Shown in pieces: positions 6,061 to 8,623 of a DNA stretch of 8,623 nucleotides. The DNA comes from Candidatus Sulfopaludibacter sp. SbA3 (lineage in GTDB: Bacteria; Acidobacteriota; Vicinamibacteria; Vicinamibacterales; UBA2999). How positions within the stretch are numbered: position 1 is the first letter of the stretch; every line of letters starts with the position of its first letter. The stretch lies in the NCBI GenBank assembly GCA_945866285.1, contig CAMBHC010000095.1, forward strand, positions 1 to 8,623, given 5' to 3'. The translations under genes were made by a program, and so were the position numbers. The notes below the pieces were generated by a model, which did not search any database, was not told the origin of the DNA, and was given only the letters and a program-made list of their open reading frames with translations.

Positions 6061-8447
6061 CGACCGCCAGCCGGCGCGTACCAGCGCCGCAATTGCGCTT
6101 CGAGTTCGGCGGACGCGACGAACAGGTCCGCCGGATATCGGCGATACGCCAGCATCGCCTGGAAGATCACGAAGCGCTCGTCGAAATTCGCCGCCAGTCC
6201 CGCCAGATACTGCAAGCGCAAATGCCGCTCGCGGTTGATCTCTGCATCGGCCAGCCACGGCGCCAACTCGGATCCCCTGCCCGCATACGTCGACAGGATA
6301 CTGGCCGCTGACGGCAGCGACACGTCCGCGAGCGATTGCTGCACTGCAGGGCTCGCCGCGAGTCGCTGATCGATGGCGGTCTGGCTGATCGGCGCCGGCG
6401 CGACGCGGCCCAGCGCGACCAGGTCGTAGCCTTCTTCCAGCATGTCGGGATTCCACAGCGTGGTGTCGGGAAACACCTGCGCAAACGTGGCGATCTCACT
6501 CTTGACCGAGCGGGTGTCGGTTTCGTACAGCGGAATCCACTGGGTGACCACGCCGCCAGGGTTGAGGTGCGCGCGGGCCAACTGCAGATACTCGAGCGAA
6601 TAGAGGGTGGCCGCGCCCCGCACCCATGGATGGATCGGGTCCGACGTGATGATGTCAAAAGTCTCCTGCGTGGTCTGCAGAAAGTGTCGCGCATCGTCGA
6701 AGATCAGCTCCACGCGCGGGTCGTCGAAGACATGGTGGTTCTCTTCGCCGAAGTAGGCGCGCGCGCTCCGCGGCACCATGGGCTCGATCTCGCAGACGAC
6801 AATGCGTTCCACTTCGGGGTGGATGGAGAGTGCGCCCGCCGTGACGCCGGCGCCGACGCCGACGATCAGAATCGAACGTGGGTTCGGATGCACCAATGCC
6901 GGCACGTGGCCGAGCATCCGCTCGAGCCGCATGTCCACGTCGAGGTCCGAGGCCTCGACCTTGCCAGCAATATGAAACTGACGCGTGCCGCCGATATGCT
7001 CGGTCACGGCCACCGATGAGGTGGCGCCCTCCGCGAGGTAGAGGAAGCTCTTGATTGATGCCCACGAGTTGACGGAGCGGCCATAGGCGATGAGCCGGCC
7101 GGGCACGGCCGGCACGATCGCCACGGCGACTGCGGCCACGGCGACGGCCGCGCTGATCGACACGCTGCGGCGCTGGCCGGCGAGCGTCCACAGCAGACCC
7201 AGTCCCGCCATGGCAGCGACCACCACGAGGGACTGCTGGGCGACCTGGCTGCCGACGACCGGGATGCCGATCAGTGTCAGGGTGAGCGTGCCAACAAGCG
7301 CGCCTGCCGTGTTGATGGCGTTGATGCGCGAGACGTGCCGCGTGAGGTCGCCCGCGCCCCTGACCGCCAGTGTGAGCGGAAAGCTGGCACCCCAAAGCAG
7401 CGTGGCTGGCAACAGCGCGACCGCGCAGCGGAGCGCATCAAAGGCGAACGCGTACGACGGCGTCACGCGCACCCACGGCAGAAAGTCCTTCGTCGGTTGC
7501 CATAGTGGCAACGCGTTCACGATCATCCAGGCGCCGAAGCCAATCGCCGCCGCGAGCAGCAGTTGAACGCGGCCGAGCCACAATACCGGTTCGCTCGAAC
7601 GGCGGCCCAGTGCCGATCCGGCGAGGCTGCCGGCGCCGAGTCCGGCCAGGAAGACCGCAAGGATCAGCGAGAAGGTGTAGACGCTGGCGCCGAAGAGCAG
7701 GGAGAGCTGGCGTGTCCACACCACCTCGGCGCCGAGCGCCGTGAAGCCAGACAGGGCCGCGACGACGTAGATCGGCACTAGCGAGGGTGCTAGGGGTGCC
7801 AAGGGTGCCAAGGGTGCCAGGGGTGCCAGGGGTGCGGATGCCCGAGAGGCCGAGCGGGTTGCCATCGCCCAGGCGGCGATGGCGACGGCGATGTTGATCA
7901 CAACCGCGACGGCGCCGGCAATGACCGTGTCGTACACGCGCAGCAAATAGAAGCCGGCCAGCACCGTGCCGACCGCACCGCCGGCGAGGTTGGCCGTATA
8001 GATCAATCCGGTCTGTGATGCGCCGTCGCGGGTGGTGCCGAGCCACCTGGCCGCGATGGCCAAGGTTGCGCCCATCAACATCGTGGGTGGCGCGAGCACC
8101 AGCGCGCACACCAGCCCGCGCAACAAGACGCCACCATAGCCGTAGCCGACGGCTGCGACATACGCCTGTTGCACGACCGGCAAGAGCAGCGGAATCAGCA
8201 AGCCGCACACGCCGATGCCAGCTTCAAGCGCGGCGATCACGCGCAGCGGATGAGCAGCGGCCGGCAGCAGACGCGGGAGCCCGGCACTGCCAAGGGCCAT
8301 GCCGCCCATGAAGCTGCACAGCAGCACCGCCACCGAAATGGACGAAGCCCCGACCACCAGCTGAACCAGGTGAAACCAGACCGTCTCGTAGATGAGGGCG
8401 GCGCAGCCGCTGGCGAAGAAAAGCAGGACGAGAGGGCGGACCAGCAT
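6057..8447 (-). CDS. Fused MFS-like transporter / spermidine-synthase-like protein
   Basis: This 796-residue protein has an N-terminal membrane domain of about 12-14 helices (1-450) and a C-terminal Rossmann domain like spermidine synthase (about 460-685), followed by a 110-residue tail. The two membrane halves each start with a related motif (ALIYETVWFHLVQLVVGAS at 17-35; ALGAEVVWTRQLSLLFGAS at 237-255) and are linked by an (Ala-Pro-Leu)n stretch at 204-221. The Rossmann domain shows ILIVGVGAGV (526-535), the ribose-binding-type acidic residue in CEIEP (552-556), FDDARHFL (583-590), SDPIHPW (602-608) and GGVVTQW (631-637). Known fused proteins of this kind lack an established substrate. The canonical glycine-rich and gate-loop residues are altered, so aminopropyl transfer is doubtful. 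ATG 8447 is chosen because the first helix follows at once; ATG 8522 would add 25 residues without a membrane segment. No clear Shine-Dalgarno precedes 8447. Confidence 0.88.
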   Translation of the reverse strand: MLVRPLVLLFFASGCAALIYETVWFHLVQLVVGASSISVAVLLCSFMGGMALGSAGLPRLLPAAAHPLRVIAALEAGIGVCGLLIPLLLPVVQQAYVAAVGYGYGGVLLRGLVCALVLAPPTMLMGATLAIAARWLGTTRDGASQTGLIYTANLAGGAVGTVLAGFYLLRVYDTVIAGAVAVVINIAVAIAAWAMATRSASRASAPLAPLAPLAPLAPLAPSLVPIYVVAALSGFTALGAEVVWTRQLSLLFGASVYTFSLILAVFLAGLGAGSLAGSALGRRSSEPVLWLGRVQLLLAAAIGFGAWMIVNALPLWQPTKDFLPWVRVTPSYAFAFDALRCAVALLPATLLWGASFPLTLAVRGAGDLTRHVSRINAINTAGALVGTLTLTLIGIPVVGSQVAQQSLVVVAAMAGLGLLWTLAGQRRSVSISAAVAVAAVAVAIVPAVPGRLIAYGRSVNSWASIKSFLYLAEGATSSVAVTEHIGGTRQFHIAGKVEASDLDVDMRLERMLGHVPALVHPNPRSILIVGVGAGVTAGALSIHPEVERIVVCEIEPMVPRSARAYFGEENHHVFDDPRVELIFDDARHFLQTTQETFDIITSDPIHPWVRGAATLYSLEYLQLARAHLNPGGVVTQWIPLYETDTRSVKSEIATFAQVFPDTTLWNPDMLEEGYDLVALGRVAPAPISQTAIDQRLAASPAVQQSLADVSLPSAASILSTYAGRGSELAPWLADAEINRERHLRLQYLAGLAANFDERFVIFQAMLAYRRYPADLFVASAELEAQLRRWYAPAGGR
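7783..7839. repeat. 9-bp minisatellite encoding an (Ala-Pro-Leu)n linker
   Basis: Six copies of GGTGC occur exactly every 9 bases (7786, 7795, 7804, 7813, 7822, 7831), in units of GGTGCTAGG, GGTGCCAAG (twice), GGTGCCAGG (twice) and a diverging last unit. On the minus strand this is the Ala-Pro-Leu repeat between the two membrane halves of the fusion protein. Two adjacent pairs of units are identical, which suggests recent slippage. The period is a multiple of 3, so copy-number changes would keep the frame. Confidence 0.92.
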
Positions 8448-8623
8448 GCGCCTGTGGATTGTATCCGCCGTGTTGAGGCGTGCCGCGGACTTGTACCTTC
8501 GGCAGCGCCAGGCCGGCTCCATTTCGGCTGCTTACCTGAACGCCTACGCTGACAAACCCGCACCCGGCGACGAGTGTGCGGGCTGGCGCCGCCTCGCGGA
8601 CCTGGCGGCCGATGGAGTGACAC
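8446..8623 (+). CDS. Partial open frame running off the right edge, unidentified
   Basis: From ATG 8446 a + strand frame stays open for 59 codons to the window end. The translation reads like real protein, with an amphipathic start (LRRAADLYLRQRQAGSISAA at 10-29) followed by YLNAYADKPAPGDECAGWRR, and 45 of 59 third positions are G or C. The 'aY..aYa..P....E...W' pattern faintly resembles the tail of some ribbon-helix-helix or MazE-like antitoxins, but the N-terminal DNA-binding strand is not seen, so I do not assign a function. The start is uncertain: ATG 8446 has GAGGG nine bases upstream, yet it would overlap the start codon of the divergent fusion gene; GTG 8470 and TTG 8473 are alternatives. 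It may be the beginning of a gene, a truncated gene remnant or chance coding. Confidence 0.4.
   Translation, partial: MRLWIVSAVLRRAADLYLRQRQAGSISAAYLNAYADKPAPGDECAGWRRLADLAADGVT
8458..8463 (-). promoter_or_regulatory. Possible -10 box for a near-leaderless transcript of the fusion gene
   Basis: On the minus strand TACAAT (one mismatch from TATAAT) ends 10 nt before ATG 8447, so transcription would begin roughly 3-4 nt before the start codon. This fits the lack of a Shine-Dalgarno there. No good -35 is visible at 17 nt spacing, so the call is weak. Confidence 0.25.

Noticed and set aside
8448..8522. A 25-residue N-terminal extension of the fusion protein from ATG 8522
   Set aside because: The extra residues are basic and not membrane-like, and relatives usually start directly before the first helix. 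It cannot be excluded fully.
8237..8623. A minus-strand frame with an Arg/Pro-rich translation at the right edge
   Set aside because: Its composition is typical of a shadow frame, and much of it overlaps the fusion gene on the same strand in another frame.

Overview
The window is high-GC, densely packed bacterial chromosome from a diderm (Gram-negative-type) bacterium, shown by the lipoprotein-release (Lol) transporter genes and secreted proteins with Sec signal peptides. The gene order, the GC-rich codon use and the presence of a GH88/105-like hydrolase and a fused MFS/spermidine-synthase protein fit an Acidobacteriota genome, perhaps of the Vicinamibacteria type. That placement is an impression from gene content, not a phylogenetic result. 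There are no RNA genes, insertion sequences, CRISPR arrays or phage genes.

The left half (1-4572) is one tightly packed + strand run: the 3' end of an enoyl-CoA hydratase gene, ribH (lumazine synthase), nusB (transcription antitermination), lysS (lysyl-tRNA synthetase), a LolC/E-type permease gene and lolD (its ATPase). Stop and start codons overlap at three junctions (1 nt, 4 nt and 8 nt), and the other two gaps are 5 and 21 nt, so the genes are probably co-transcribed. The run joins housekeeping functions (riboflavin synthesis, rRNA transcription, translation) to outer-membrane lipoprotein export. Only one Lol permease is present, which points to a homodimeric LolF-like transporter or to a second permease elsewhere.

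The right half (4569-8447) has three genes in alternating orientation: a secreted GH88/GH105-like glycoside hydrolase (minus), a small secreted protein of unknown function (plus), and a large membrane protein fusing an MFS-like transporter domain to a spermidine-synthase-like methyltransferase-fold domain (minus). Both convergent junctions (lolD/hydrolase and small protein/fusion protein) overlap by exactly 4 nt, with the two stop codons interlocked. The hydrolase and the small secreted protein diverge from a 55-bp gap that holds a 10-bp perfect palindrome.

The last 176 bases hold a + strand reading frame that stays open to the window edge and reads like real protein. It could start at an ATG that overlaps the start codon of the divergent fusion gene. 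Its identity is uncertain.

I see no clear new multi-gene system. The points most worth a second look are the fusion protein (altered active-site loop, duplicated transmembrane halves joined by a 9-bp minisatellite-encoded linker), the hydrolase with an apparently missing conserved Asp, and the open frame at the right edge.
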